From Phlegmacium glaucopus (taxonomy: Eukaryota; Basidiomycota; Agaricomycetes; Agaricales; Cortinariaceae), in the NCBI GenBank assembly GCA_015039465.1, contig MU130237.1, positions 372,001 to 436,000 of the forward strand: a stretch of DNA of 64,000 nucleotides, given 5' to 3'. Under the pieces are notes generated by a model. That model worked only from the letters and a program-made list of their open reading frames with translations. It searched no databases and was not told the DNA's origin. Below, piece after piece: positions 34,888 to 47,605 of the stretch. How positions within the stretch are numbered: the first letter of the stretch is position 1; every line of letters starts with the position of its first letter. The translations under genes were made by a program, and so were the position numbers.

Positions 34888-35713
34888 TCAGTTTACAAAC
34901 TCGGTGGTTTCTGGGCACTCCCTGGCAATCTGAATGAAATTTTTCAATTCGACGCAACAAGCAATGGAGAAAACCAGATACTGACATGACCTTCCTGCTG
35001 ACATTTGTAGCAAGTCTTTGCTTTGTTGGCATTAGCAGCTGCTGGACCGACGGGGATTGAATCATTCATAGTTGTACCGGGAGGGGCGAGACAGTCCCTG
35101 TTCAAATACCATAAATAAATAGAAATTGACTTGGGGTTCCATCCATACCTGGCTAAGTGATTGGGACCTCCACAACGATAGCACTTGACCGGCGGTAAAG
35201 TTGAGGTGTTAAGTGCACGACCTGGAGGAGGCGCACGGGAAGCGAAACCGCCATTGCCGGCTGCGCCATTTTGGCAATTGCGAGCGAAATGACCAAAGCG
35301 TCCACAATTCTGATAATAGTTGTAAATCATGTAATGTCCTCTGTTGAAAGGAAGTCCTTACGTAGCATTTCTGATTGGCCCCTTGCTGGACCCTCAAAGT
35401 AGGACATTCAGCTGTGAAACATAGGTGAGTTGATGACTGCCTAGCATTTGAGAATAGTGAAATACCTTGGATATGTCCAACTCCACCGCAAGAGTAACAC
35501 TGTTTAGCGGATACAGTTCGCGGAGAAGGGCATGCAGATGATTCGTGTCCTGGTTGTCGGCAGTTATAACACAAGCGTTGTTCAGAGGAACAATTCTCGG
35601 CAATATGTCCGACTATCTTAGGAAACTGAGTTTATGCCGCAGAAGAAGAAGAAATAACAGGACTGACGGTTGCCACATTTGAAACAACCTTTCCTAGAAA
35701 ATTGGTATGCCAT
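34888..35713 (-). CDS. GIS2: CCHC zinc-knuckle nucleic acid-binding protein (GIS2/CNBP/Byr3 type)
   Basis: ATG 35713 (MAYQFSRKGCFKCGN) to TGA 34888. Six CX2CX4HX4C knuckles can be read across the exons: CFKCGNLGHIAENC, CYNCRQPGHESSAC, CYSCGGVGHIQAEC, CYNCGRFGHFARNC, CYRCGGPNHLARDC and CYKCQQEGHIAREC, ending PETTEFVN. A Gly/Ala-rich linker (NGAAGNGGFASRAPPPG) separates knuckles 4 and 5. Gis2/CNBP proteins bind G-rich single-stranded RNA or DNA and promote translation of some mRNAs, entering stress granules. Seven knuckles are usual for yeast Gis2 and CNBP; six are seen here. Confidence 0.93.
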
Positions 35714-36636
35714 GTTCAGTTCGCTGACGTCTTATCTAGAATAAGGTTAGAAATAAATAAACAAGCGAACAAAGAGTCAATCACCTCACTTCTCCCACTT
35801 CCAACTGTCCGCTGACGACGACTCTGCCTCCTCCGAGTGACGAAGACAAAGTTAGGTACTGGCAAAAAAGCAAGCGGATTCCGGAAAGAGTGATGAACGG
35901 TTAGGGAAGTCAGTTATTAAGCTTTGTTACACATTACGTAAATAACACTCCGCCATGCCGTTCCTGTCAACACTTGGCACTTGCACAGAGAGATCAGCGT
36001 ACTCACGAATGAGGTCGAACATGGCCATCGATTTGACGGATTTGACCGGTCTAGAAATCTGATCTAAGCACACAGAATCGTATAAAAGTGTCCTGTCAGA
36101 TCGATCTTCTGAATTCACCTCCTCAACTTCTTTCTCCCTACTAGGTGGGTGGTTTTCATCGCATTTCACTCCACAACATCTAATCAGCTTGAAGCTTTCA
36201 ATACTCAGCCTGCCAGCGTTTAGGCGACCTTCGGACGCTCGCATCCATCGCGCTTCTTGTGTGGATGAAGATTAGCTTCCTTAGAGGTACTACTCCATCG
36301 ATATCAACGTGCTTCCAACATTGATGAGGGCTTATTTAATAGAAGGCTTTTCGCCTCTGTGGACGTTATTCCACATCCTCACAACAAGCAATGTAACGAG
36401 TGAGCGAAGCATGGCTTGACGTGTGGCAGGGATGTCTTGACGATGGTTTTATCGCATTCTTGGGGTCAGATGACCCTCAATTTGGCTTTTCGCAATTCAC
36501 TCGTTTCTACATCCCACTTTATAACGACGATTCAATTCATCGACCTCGTTTCTAATGCTTAGTATCTGGTTTCTTTATCTTCCACTGTTCCCATGTCAAG
36601 ATATATGTCATGACAAATGAATATACTCTGAATTAC

Positions 36637-36670
36637 CCTAGTCTATCCTAGTCTATCTCAGTCTATCTAC
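36637..36670. repeat. Tandem 10-bp repeat, about 3.4 copies
   Basis: CCTAGTCTAT occurs twice, followed by a variant CTCAGTCTAT and a partial CTAC. It is a short minisatellite in the aminotransferase upstream region. Confidence 0.7.
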
Positions 36671-36914
36671 AGGACCCGGTGAGAGATCGATTTCCAAAGC
36701 GATTTGATGGCGCCTAAAAAAAGCTCAATTTTCCCATCGAAAAAATCTGGGTGCTTCTTAGGCTCTCACTCGTCCACAAGTGGACGATCTTGGTACGAGA
36801 CTAGGATGCTTCTCTCTCAACTCTGCAACTACAGTGCATACCCCATGTCTTGAAGAATGTCTGTCCGGACTCAGGCTCGGGCTTGACCTCAACCTCTTGT
36901 CCCCGAAACAATTC

Positions 36915-36921
36915 TGACTCA
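36915..36921 (+). promoter_or_regulatory. Gcn4/CpcA-type site (TGACTCA)
   Basis: A perfect TGACTCA lies 137 bp upstream of the ATG of the aromatic aminotransferase gene. This is the binding site of Gcn4/Cpc1, the general amino-acid control activator, whose targets in yeast include ARO8-type aminotransferases. Confidence 0.45.
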
Positions 36922-37057
36922 TGCGGCCAAAATTACCTATCGGATCAATTGCCACACTATCCATATTTATGTGTCCTTATCTTTTTCTCAGGTTAGGCCT
37001 ATTAGGCCTATCTCCCAATTGTACTTTAAACCGGTTTTTCATTCAGTAAATCGCACC

Positions 37058-39270
37058 ATGACGACGATGTCGAAAGCTCTAGTTTCAGAAAAGTTTACCC
37101 AAGGCGAAGCAATCGACCTCTCTCACCACCTCTCGAAGGTATCTAGGGAGAGGGCAATATCCCCTCTCAAGGGTCTTCAGAAATACTTTGGCAAGCCTGG
37201 AATAATAAGTCTTGCAGGAGGTTGGATTTTTTTTCGCTCCCCTTCGTAACAAGCGGCTTACCATCTCCTATCATCACCCCCCAAGGTCTGCCGAGCCCTG
37301 CTTATTTCCCTTTCGATTCTATCAGTGCAGATGTCTTGGTACCTGACTCGTTTTCTACCTTGGCTGACTCGGAAAATAAAGGACCTTTCTCCTGGATTTG
37401 GGGTCTGTTTTCTAGCAGGAAAGACGCCACTTCTCTTGTCACTATCGCCAAGTATCCCAAGGACCCTGCTGACTTGAATCTGGCTACGGCTTTGCAATAC
37501 GGTCTATCTGCTGGCTTGCCACAACTCCAGAAAGTAGTACATGAGTTCACGCTCACCGTCTACAAGCCAGCATATTCCAACTTTACGACGATGCTTCACG
37601 TTGGAAATACTGATGGATGGATGAAGGCTGCCCTCACTCTCTGCAATCCTGGCGAAGGTATTCTGGCAAGTGAATGGACTTACCCATCTGCCATGGCAAC
37701 AATACTACCTTATGGTATTTCTCCTGTTCCTGTGCCAATGGATGGGCAGGGTATGAGAAGCGATTCTCTACGTAGTATTCTCGCTGGCTGGGACGAAGTA
37801 GCCCGGGGAATGCCGAGGTAAATATCACCTTAATTTCCACCTTCACAAAGGGAAAAAACAATCATTCTTTTAGGCCTCATGTCATGTATATTATTCCAGT
37901 CGGGCAAAATCCTACGGGTGCTGTAAATACGCCTTTTCCGAGGACAGTTCCTGCACTAACATGCCTTGAAGACCATGCTTGCTCAAAGGAAGAAGGAAAT
38001 ATATGACATTTGCGTCGAGTTTGGTAAAAACCACCACTGAGCTTAATCAAGCGAGATATCTAATTGCTTCGTAGACGTAATTATCGTGGAAGATGATCCA
38101 TATTATTTCCTCCAAGAAGGCCCATATACACCACCGTCTGAGCGCTCTAGAAAATCTGAAGATTTGGTGCTCGACGACGAGAAATATATCGCAAGTCTTG
38201 CCCCGAGCTTCTTGGCGTATGTATATTTCGAAGTTCCTCTTCTTTGCCTGATTTGTTGTCAAGGTTCGATTACCAAGGACGAGTGGTTCGACTGGACACC
38301 TTTTCCAAAGTAAGCTATAATTTGCACGTCCGTTAGACAGACCCTGCTTCACTTGACCGATAACAGACTATTGCTCCGGGATGTCGTCTCGGCTGGTTTA
38401 CATGCAACCCCGTTTTCGCTGAAAGGCTAGAGAGGCTGGCGGAAACCTCGACACAGGCACCTTGTGGATTTGGACAGGTCTTCTTAGTCGTTGAAATTCA
38501 GTGATTACTGGTGCTAACTAATGCTTTGTCAGTCCTTTGTAACCGCGCTTTTGCTTAATTGGCAGGCCAAGGGATATTTACGATGGCTGAAGGGTCAGTA
38601 CAATACTCTTCAAGAATTTCAAGCTGTCGAGCTCATTGCGTGATTTCAGGTCTGGGTGCACAGTATACACGGAGGCGCAACTTCTTCCTCGACTGCCTTT
38701 TAGAAAACTTCCACCTGGAATTAGGCTCATCTTCCGAGGGCGAATTTAAAGGGTTCAATGTGTATTTTGCCTCGGAATTAACCAATTCGGTCGGGAGCCA
38801 AAAGGGGTACATCGAAGGGCCCATATTCTCTTTTGTTCCCCCAACATCTGGCATGTTTGTTTGGGTTAGTCTTTATTCAATGCTTGCCCAACTTCCTACT
38901 TATGGAGAATAAGCTCCAATTTCATTTCGATCGTCATCCTAACGTGTCAGAAGTCGGAGAAAAATCACTGGAACAACAGCTCTGGATAGCATTGGCCGAA
39001 GCTGGCGTATTATTCGGACCAGGTATGTCCTCATTTCGCATCCTAAGCTCTGAGACTGAATGGTTTGTGTAGGGGAATTCTTTTCTGCTGACCGATCGCA
39101 AGGAGAAGCTGACGGTTCTGGGCATTTTCGTATAAGTTTCAGCAATGCAGAGGTACTTATCTTCCCGTTTAGCACTTATCTTCTGATTTGACTTCCTCCA
39201 GTACTCTGATCTCAAGAAAGCGGTGGCCATTTTTACCAGAGTTGTGAGGGATTTCTTCAAGAAAGCCTGA
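37058..39270 (+). CDS. ARO8: Aromatic/2-aminoadipate aminotransferase (ARO8 type)
   Basis: ATG 37058 (MTTMSKALVSEKFTQGEAID) to TGA 39268-39270, with about ten introns. The fold-type I PLP core is complete: GIISLAGGLPSPAYFPFDS, ALQYGLSAGLPQLQKVV, MLHVGNTDGWMKAALTL, EWTYPSAMATILPYGI, VMYIIPVGQNPTGA (PLP-binding Asn), VIIVEDDPYYFLQEG (Asp), RLDTFSKTIAPGCRLGWF (Schiff-base Lys in TFSK), ALLLNWQAKGYLRWLKG, PTSGMFVW and ISFSNAEYSDLKKAV. It interconverts aromatic amino acids (and possibly 2-aminoadipate or kynurenine) with their 2-oxo acids. The Gcn4-type site upstream fits amino-acid control. Confidence 0.93.
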
Positions 39271-39380
39271 TTACCTTGGTGCCCTAGCCAGGGTCTAGAC
39301 GATACGTCGAAACATATGTACAGTGTTTATGTTATAATGGAGGATAACTGTAAGGCTCAGGACCGTAGCTCATCACCAGA

Positions 39381-40734
39381 CTAACTATTCTGCGTCTGGT
39401 CCTGAGCAAAAGTAGCTGCTACCAGCATTGGAAATACCAAGGTGGCATCAGCGAAAACCTATATCGGTGAGACTAGATAAGATTGTGCAAAACGATAAAT
39501 AAGAGTTACCTTGACCGATTCTGCACCGGCGCGAATCTTGCCCCAGGAAACAGCTTCGTCAGGTCGCGCGCCAGAATCAGAGCCATCGAATTCTTGTCCC
39601 GTGTTCTTGGGTTTAAGGTCAAGAGCTGAGAAATTACTTGAGTTTAAAGATACGACTTACGATGAACACTGAGTAATCAGCGCCATTGCGCTACAAGAAG
39701 TCCTTAGTTTATTCTGATGTTGGGCAGATAAGCGACATACAATGAGCATTGCATTGGCAATTTGATGTTTACAGACTCCGCCTCCCAGAACGATCATGCC
39801 AGCCTTCCGAGATTTTCGTGACAATTCGTTTAAACTACGGATGTCTTGTACAATATCCAATATGAGGCCCGGTGACCGGAAAGAATGAAAATAAATCATA
39901 TCGCCAATAGATCCATCTGTGAGTGCCGGACAGAAGACTGGAATATTGTTCTGAGTGGGGAAACTTGGATAAACCGAAAGCTCAAATCGAGGACTTCAAA
40001 TTACCACTCACTTTGTACGCCCAATAATAGACAGATTCTTCATTGTTGATCTCTCCTCCCAGCCTTCGAATGAATGAGCTTGGCGTCCAGACATCGCCGC
40101 TCACCCTCTGTTCTGCAAGCATCGCATCCAGGATTGGCGTTAACCAATCTTCAAATTTGCAGTAGTTGTCGTTTGGCACGATGAGGTTCCCAATGCGATT
40201 CATGCCTTTCTTCCGCAACTCGGCGCCATCGAGATTGAAATCAGCGAGATAGGTCTTACCCAGGCATTTAATAAAATCTTCTTCGATTCCGCCAGCTGTT
40301 GTTACGAGAGCTGCTACATGGCGATGTTTGACAAGATATAGAATTATTTCACGCAAACCAGATGAAATCAAATTGGATGTATATCCCAAAAAAATGTTGC
40401 ACCGAGTATTAGCACGGACATCGGGATCAAGATACTCGTCCGACTCGTCGTCCAGGACGTGTTCCTGTGAAAGGCGCCATGTACGCTTGGCAAGCGGTTA
40501 GATGCTAGATGGACAGGGTACATATAAGCCGCAACACACCATTTTATTAACGATAGATATCGCCTTGCCCAAACTGTTTGCTTGGAAACCTATCCTTTCA
40601 TAGCTCCTCAAAAACTGATCTAAAGTGAGGGATTTCTCAAAATCAGGACCTTGCACAGATACAGCATCATTTGGGATAGGATCAGAGGGTTGGAGAACAG
40701 CGGCGGCGGCGGCGCCAGGGATGGTTGTATTCAT
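39381..40734 (-). CDS. DYS1: Deoxyhypusine synthase
   Basis: ATG 40734 ([20 protein letters not shown]) to TAG 39381. Spliced blocks are [145 protein letters not shown] (active-site Lys in [10 protein letters not shown]), [20 protein letters not shown] and [13 protein letters not shown]. The enzyme transfers the aminobutyl group of spermidine to a lysine of eIF5A using NAD, the first step of hypusine formation. It is convergent with the aminotransferase (110 bp) and divergent from SEC7. Confidence 0.96.
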
Positions 40735-40920
40735 AGTATTCTTTACCAGGGGATTCTATGCCGTAAGTGGAAATAACCTGAGTGAAAATCTGTGACTAAT
40801 AATTCCATCATTGAATTGCCATCACCGTATACGGGGTCGACTTTGCCACCACTTCATATATCAGTCGCGAGCACTGCAGGTTTTAACACCAGGAGACGCA
40901 CTGCTACCTGTTCTGCCCCT

Positions 40921-43900
40921 ATGGAAGAGGATAATAAGTTGCAGACCGATGACGTCCTGCCATCCCCTCCAGTTCACGCCGACACTTCTCAAAATGGAGT
41001 TGAAGTAATTTCCTCAGTCGCTGAGGATGACGGCATGAACCAAGGTGACTTACTGAGCACTTTGCCAGATCCAGCTCTCCATAATCATGCGGATTATGAC
41101 GTGACGCTCCAAGGTTTACCTCCGAAACCTGACTTGGACGATAACAATGCGAGCGACCTCACTTTGGTCCCCCCTCTACCCCCAAAATCTCAAAGCGACG
41201 TAGGAGCGCCGCCGCCAAGCTCAATGGAACCTACAAGATCTTCGGAAACAGGCAAAGCTGAGCCACAAGATACTCGTTCACATACCCCAACTTCATCCAG
41301 TGACGGTGCTTCTGGCAATGACCATAAACGTTCTATGACTATATCAAAAGGTCACAACGTTTCCATGGTTCTGATTACGACCGCTTTAGAAACTATTGCA
41401 TCCTCCAAGGAAGCTAAGCGCTCTGTTCCCCTTCGCGAGTCAACGCAAAGAGCTTTGGAGCTCATCCGATCAAATCAAGGTGGCGACCGTCCCCGCGAAA
41501 TATTTGAACCACTAAGACTTGCATGCGAGACCCGGAACGAAAAATTGATGATTGCAAGTTTGGATTGTATATCAAAACTCATCTCCTACTCGTTCTTCAC
41601 CGAGGATGATACCCAGGTTTTGCACTCTATGCTTTCTCCCCCTCCTTCACCAGGTCCTACTAGACGGGATTCCGCTACAGGCGGTTCTCATCCCGCCATT
41701 CCTCTGCCATCTCTTGTGGATTTGGTTGCCCACACAATCACCTCTTGTCACACAGAGTCTACACCAGATACTGTCTGCCTGCAAATCGTTAAAGCTCTCC
41801 TGTCTTTAATCCTTTCCCCCACTATCCTCGTACATCATTCTTCTCTGTTAAAGGCCGTTCGGACAGTGTACAACATATTCCTGCTTAGCACTGACCAAGT
41901 CAATCAGATGGTAGCTCAAGGCGGTCTTACTCAAATGGTACACCATGTCTTCACACGCTGTCGACGAGAAAACAGTTCAAAATCGTCTTCTGACTTTAAT
42001 GCTGGACCAGGTGCTCCCGGCAGCGCACAGTCCAATCGTGAATATTTTACTCTTCCTGAATTTGAAGCCCAATCTTCATTGAATGGTCATACGACCGGTA
42101 CTCAAGAAGCTGTGTCTATGGAATCTTCCTCTTCAAAAATGAACGTCTTGCAGACAGATAAGGTTGCAATGTCTGAAAAGTCTGCTTCAAGTTCCGACCT
42201 CCAAGAACAGTTGACTCTGTATGCCTTCTTCTTCCGTGTAATTTCCTTGCTCATTTTCTATTATTCTAAAGACAGACGTTTGAAACAAGTAACCCTCTAG
42301 ATGCATTACCGGAAGGCGAATATGACTCTCGCCAGCTAACTTTGGATGATCTATTTGTCAAGGATGCCTTCCTTGTTTTCAGAGCGCTATGCAAACTGAC
42401 AATGAAGCCACTCAATTCGGAAAGGTGTGTCGTGTCATTTCAAGGAGATTTTGCTGTCTTACATAGGTTCTCTATGTTTTTAGTGAGAGAGATCCGAAAT
42501 CCCACCCGATGCGCTCAAAACTTCTTTCTTTACACCTCGTCCTTACGGTTTTAAACTCGCACATGCCATTATTCGTGGACCCTTCCGCCATCATATACTC
42601 TAGTTCTTCAAATGAAGCCACCAGCTTTGTTCAGGCCATTAACCAATATCTATGCTTATGTTTGAGCCGAAATGCCGTCAGCCCAGTTCCCCAGGTCTTT
42701 GAAATCAGTGTTGAAATCTTCTGGCGTGTTCTTGCAGGAATACGGACTAAGTTGAAGGTTTCTTCATCCCCTTTTATTGCGGCCCCGTATCTGACTTATA
42801 TTCATGCAGAAAGAGATCGAGGTTCTTTTACACGAGATTTTCATTCCCATCTTGGAGATGAGAACTTCTACGCTGAAGCAAAAGGCCGTCATTCTTGCCA
42901 TGCTATCCCGGTTGTGCCAAGACCCGCAGGCTCTTGTGGAGATTTATCTGAACTACGATTGTGACGGCGAAGCCGCAGACAATATTTACGAGCAGTGGGT
43001 ATTTTTTATTTGAAATATTGGCCTTGCTTGTTCATTTTCTCTAGCCTGATGAATATCATCTCGAAGTTTGGATCAGCTTCTTCATCAAACCACCAGAGGA
43101 CCAATGAACCTCTAAGCCCGGTTCTTAGCCCCCCACCGAAAAACCAAACAAATACCACCTTGACTTGGAGTGTCAGTCCCATTTCCGTTTCTGGGACAAT
43201 GGACACATCCATTATAGGCTTATCCGAGGGTCAACTACGGAGGCAAGGTCTTGAATGTTTAGTTGCCGTTCTGCGATCGCTAGTCACTTGGGGAACGGCA
43301 GCAGGAAAGGGACCTGATGAGACTGCTTCTATGTTATCGGCGCGATCTCAAGCGGAGGAAGTTAAACGAGATCCAGTTACCCCAGAACTTCATCCCGAGA
43401 GACTCGCAGCCACCAGTGGCAGCGTTGAAACCTTTAGGCAAGCAACGCCAGACATAGTAGATGATCCCACCAAGTTCGAAAGTGCTAAGCAGAAGAAAAC
43501 AACGCTTCTCGAAGGCATCAAGAAATTTAACTACAAACCGAAACGAGTGAGTTGTCTGCGTAACACATGGTTGCGACCTAATATCGTGGACACAGGGTAT
43601 CCAATTTTTGATTGAAACCGGTTTCGTAGCAAGCAGTGCACCACAAGATATAGCGCTCTTCCTCCTGAACACTGAGGGTCTGAGCAAATCAATGATAGGA
43701 GAATATTTGGGAGAAGGGTGTGTTATTTTCCTGGTCAACTTTTTCGACTCCTTCAATGGTCATATAGAGATGAAGAAAATATCGCAATCATGCATTCGTT
43801 TGTCAACCAGTTAGATTTCAGGGAGCTCCTCTTTGTAGACGCACTACGGCTGTTCTTGCAATCGTTCCGTTTGCCTGGAGAGGCTCAAAAGATTGATCGT

Positions 43901-46900
43901 TTCATGCTTAAATTCGCTGAACGCTACATGGCCGGAAATACCAAAACTCCTTTTGCCAGTGCCGGTAAGGTAACCACTGTTGTCACCCAATAATCTTACT
44001 CATAACACATACAAAAGAATGCGCCTATGTCCTCGCCTATTCGGTAATCTTGCTCAACACGGACGCATATAATCCGCAAGTCAAGAAGCGCATGACCAAA
44101 GCTGATTTTATCAAGAACAATCGTGGAATAAATGCCAATGAAGATCTTCCTGAGGAATTCCTTTCGCAGATTTTTGATGATATTCAAAACAACGAGATCC
44201 GAATGAAGGATGAAGTTGAAGCAGGTCTTTCTACCTTGGCTGCGGGTCCTGGCCTTGCAGGTGCTTTTGCCAATGTCGGCAGGGACTTACAAAAAGAAGC
44301 GTATGTTTTGCAATCGAATGGCATGGCGAATAAAACCGAGGTTAGTAAGCCTAGACAAATGATGATCTATCTTAACAGCCATGCAGGCGCTTTTCAGGAC
44401 CATGATGCGATCTCAGCGAAAAGGTTCCAAAGGAGGGGACCAGTTTTTCAGTGCTTCACACTCTGTCCACGTTCGACCTATGTTTGAAGTTGCATGGATT
44501 GCATTCTTGGCAGGCTTATCGGGACCACTTCAAGAAACTGACGACCTGGAAGTCGTTGAGTTATGTTTGGACGGCTTCAAGAATGCCATTCGAATCGTTT
44601 GTTTCTTCGATTTGGAACTTCAACGGAATGCTTTCGTCACTACTCTCGGGAAATTCACTTTTTTGAACAATCTAGGGGAGATGAAAACCAAGAACATGGA
44701 GGCCATCAAAGCGCTATTGGACGTTGCCGTCAACGAAGGAAATAACCTCAAAGGATCATGGCATGAAGTTCTCACATGTGTGAGTCAACTTGAACACATG
44801 CAACTCATTAGCAACGGGATAGATGTTGTAGATGCTGGAAAGAAAGGGTCAGTCAAGTGCCTATCAACTCGACCATGTCTAACGTTTTCACTAGTCGTTC
44901 ACGAAAGGTGCCTTCCGAGGAACTGGCGAATGAAAGTCGATCAACCCATATCACTGTCGCTGCCGATATGGTTTTTTCCCTGAGTCATTTTTTGTCGGGT
45001 GTATGTATTAGCTTTCTTCCATGCCAATAGGTCTTATTCAAATCTCTTTTTAGAATGCCATTGTCGATTTTGTGCAAGCGCTCTGCGATGTTTCATGGGA
45101 AGAGATCCAGTCATCCGGTCTCTCTCAACATCCAAGATTATTTAGCCTTCAAAAGCTCGTTGACATTTCGTACTATAACATGACCCGAATCCGGTTGGAG
45201 TGGTCAAACCTTTGGGATATCTTGGGAGAACATTTTAACCTTGTAAGTCTTACCGTAACAATCTTTGTTAGTCATGACATACGTTCCTTATAGGTGTGCT
45301 GTCATAATAACGTTCATGTTGCGAGTTTTGCACTTGATTCACTAAGGCAACTTGCTATGCGTTTCTTGGAGAAAGAGGAACTATCGCATTTCAAATTTCA
45401 AAAGGACTTTCTCAAACCATTTGAGTATACCATGGTGCATAATCAAAATCCTGAAATCCGCGATCTGGTCTGTCCAATCTTTATTCCATCCCTTCACGTT
45501 TAATCTGTATCACTAGGTCTTACAATGCTTGCAACAAATGATTCAAGCAAGAGCACAAAATATGCGATCTGGGTGGCGCACTATGTTTGGCGTTTTCTCA
45601 GCTGCTTCAAAGGTTTTGACGGGTTTATTTTTTTCATGTCTGCAAGTTATAGCCTATAGGCTAATGCGTGTTTCATCCAGAACGAATCGCTAACTCAGCG
45701 TTCGAAATCGTAACCAGACTAAACAGAGACCATTTCCCCGCCATTGTCCAGTATGGCGCATTCGCCGATCTGACGGTATGCATGACCGAATTCTGCAAAG
45801 TCAGTAAATATCAAAAAATCAGTCTACTGGCAATCGCGATGCTTCGTGGGGTCATACCCGTCATGTTGAAATCCCCCGAATGTTCATTGACTGTCGACAA
45901 CTCGACTCCTGATGAACCCATGGATGACGGCATGATCAGGTTTTGGTTCCCCGTGCTCTTCGGCTTCTACGATATAATCATGAATGGGGAGGACCTTGAA
46001 GTCAGGCGATTGTACGTGAAGAAGAAATGATTCGTTTCCTTTTCATTGACCTCATATATAGAGCTCTGGATTCACTCTTTTCTACACTCAAAGCATATGG
46101 TTCCAGCTATTCAATCGATTTCTGGGATACGGTTTGCCAAGAGTTACTTTTCCCAATTTTTGCAGTCTTGAAATCCAGTCAAGATCTTTCTCGTTTCAGC
46201 ACTCAAGAGGACATGAGTGTCTGGTTGTCGACAACAATGATCCAGGCTCTTCGTGATTTGATAGATCTCTATACTTTCTACTTTGACATCTTGGAGCGCT
46301 TCTTGGATGGGCTATTGGACCTGCTATGTGTTTGCATCTGCCAAGGTGGGTTACTTCTTTCCAGCTATTTTTTGCCTAGATCAAAATGTTTTGGAAGAAA
46401 ACGACACCCTGGCACGTATTGGCACTTCTTGCTTGCAGCAGCTCCTCGAGAACAATATGAACAAACTGAGTTCTGCTCGCTGGGAGCAAATAACGACTAC
46501 ATTTGTTCGACTGTTTCGGACCACGACCCCCTACCAACTCTTTGACGAGAGTTTGCGTGTTGAAATTGATGCCTCCGCTGACGCAACTGAGACGGACACT
46601 GGTAACTTTTTTCAAACCATCGCAAGCGAACCTACTTGCCTGACATACTACTAGAAACCAACGGCGTTTCTATTTTACCAGCGCCATTGTCCCCTCATAA
46701 CGACCAGCTCAAGCCCAGTGCACGGACGACACTTAGTGACCGCCGGCGGATTTTCAAACAGATAATCGTCAAATGTGTGCTCCAATTGCTTCTCATCGAA
46801 ACCTCAAACGATCTTTTGCGAAACAACGACATCTACAATACAATACCGCCGGGACAGTTATTGCGCATGATGGGTGTTCTAGACCAAAGTTACCAATTTG

Positions 46901-47519
46901 CGAGATCGTTCAATGAAGACAAAGAGTTGCGTACAGGCTTATGGAAAGTTGGTACGTCGAGAGGAAACATCCGAGTGGCGTGCCAGGCTCACCAGCTTTT
47001 AGGATTTATGAAACACCTGCCTAATCTATTAAAGCAAGAATCAAGCAGCGCTGCTACCTTGGTCCATATCCTGCTCCGCATGTACCACGACATGCGACCA
47101 GAACATCAAGCAGCTCGTCCTCAGATTGCCGAGCGTCTAGTACCGTAAGTCGGGGTATTATCTCCTCATGAAAACGAGTTGACAAGGTTAACTACAGGCT
47201 TGGAGTTGGCGTTCTCCGTGACTTCAACAAACTCAGAGTTGATAGTCAGAGCAAAAATATCATTGCATGGACGCCCGTTGTTGCCGAAATCTTGGACGGC
47301 TTTTGCCGATTCGATGGTAAAGATGTGAGTGTTGGATTGATTTTTGCACAATCCCCAGCTCTAATCAGTGTTCATCAGTTTGCACAATATCTTTCGGTGA
47401 CATATCCCTTAAGTACAGACCTCCTTTCACGAGATGTGGTCCCCGAGATTAGACAACATCTGAAAACATACTTTGAGAGGGTTGGTTATGTAAAACGCAT
47501 CATAGACGTTTCACCATGA
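40921..47519 (+). CDS. SEC7: Arf guanine-nucleotide exchange factor SEC7
   Basis: This is the largest gene, with about 20 introns. The frame is open from 40792, but the first in-frame ATG is 40921 ([15 protein letters not shown]), used here; an unseen 5' exon remains possible. After a Ser/Pro-rich leader come the DCB region ([18 protein letters not shown]), HUS region ([20 protein letters not shown], the classic BIG/Sec7 HUS-box type) and the catalytic Sec7 domain: [48 protein letters not shown] (glutamic finger) and [23 protein letters not shown] repeats follow to [10 protein letters not shown]. It activates Arf1 at the trans-Golgi. It ends 86 bp from the stop of the convergent SLA1. Confidence 0.94.
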
Positions 47520-47605
47520 GTATTGTAACGACGGAGTGTCCAGCAGCATCATACTATTCAGAAATTTAATACTATTATGTGAATATGACAAAAATCTGAG
47601 GCATC

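Larger units (their letters stand above)
35714..37057. other. 1.3 kb gene-poor spacer upstream of the aminotransferase
   Basis: The longest unexplained stretch. A minus frame over 35927-36244 (105 codons from an ATG) has no recognised domain and no clear splice partner; it is possible but unsupported. Also present are a GGGTCA/TGACCC inverted repeat at 36463-36476, a 10-bp tandem repeat at 36637-36670, a TGACTCA site at 36915, and TTAGGCCTA twice in tandem at 36993-37010. Confidence 0.55.

Noticed and set aside
35927..36244. 105-codon minus-strand open frame upstream of the zinc-knuckle gene
   Set aside because: It has an ATG and stop, but no recognised domain, no low-complexity-free core and no splice partner; mentioned only within the spacer.
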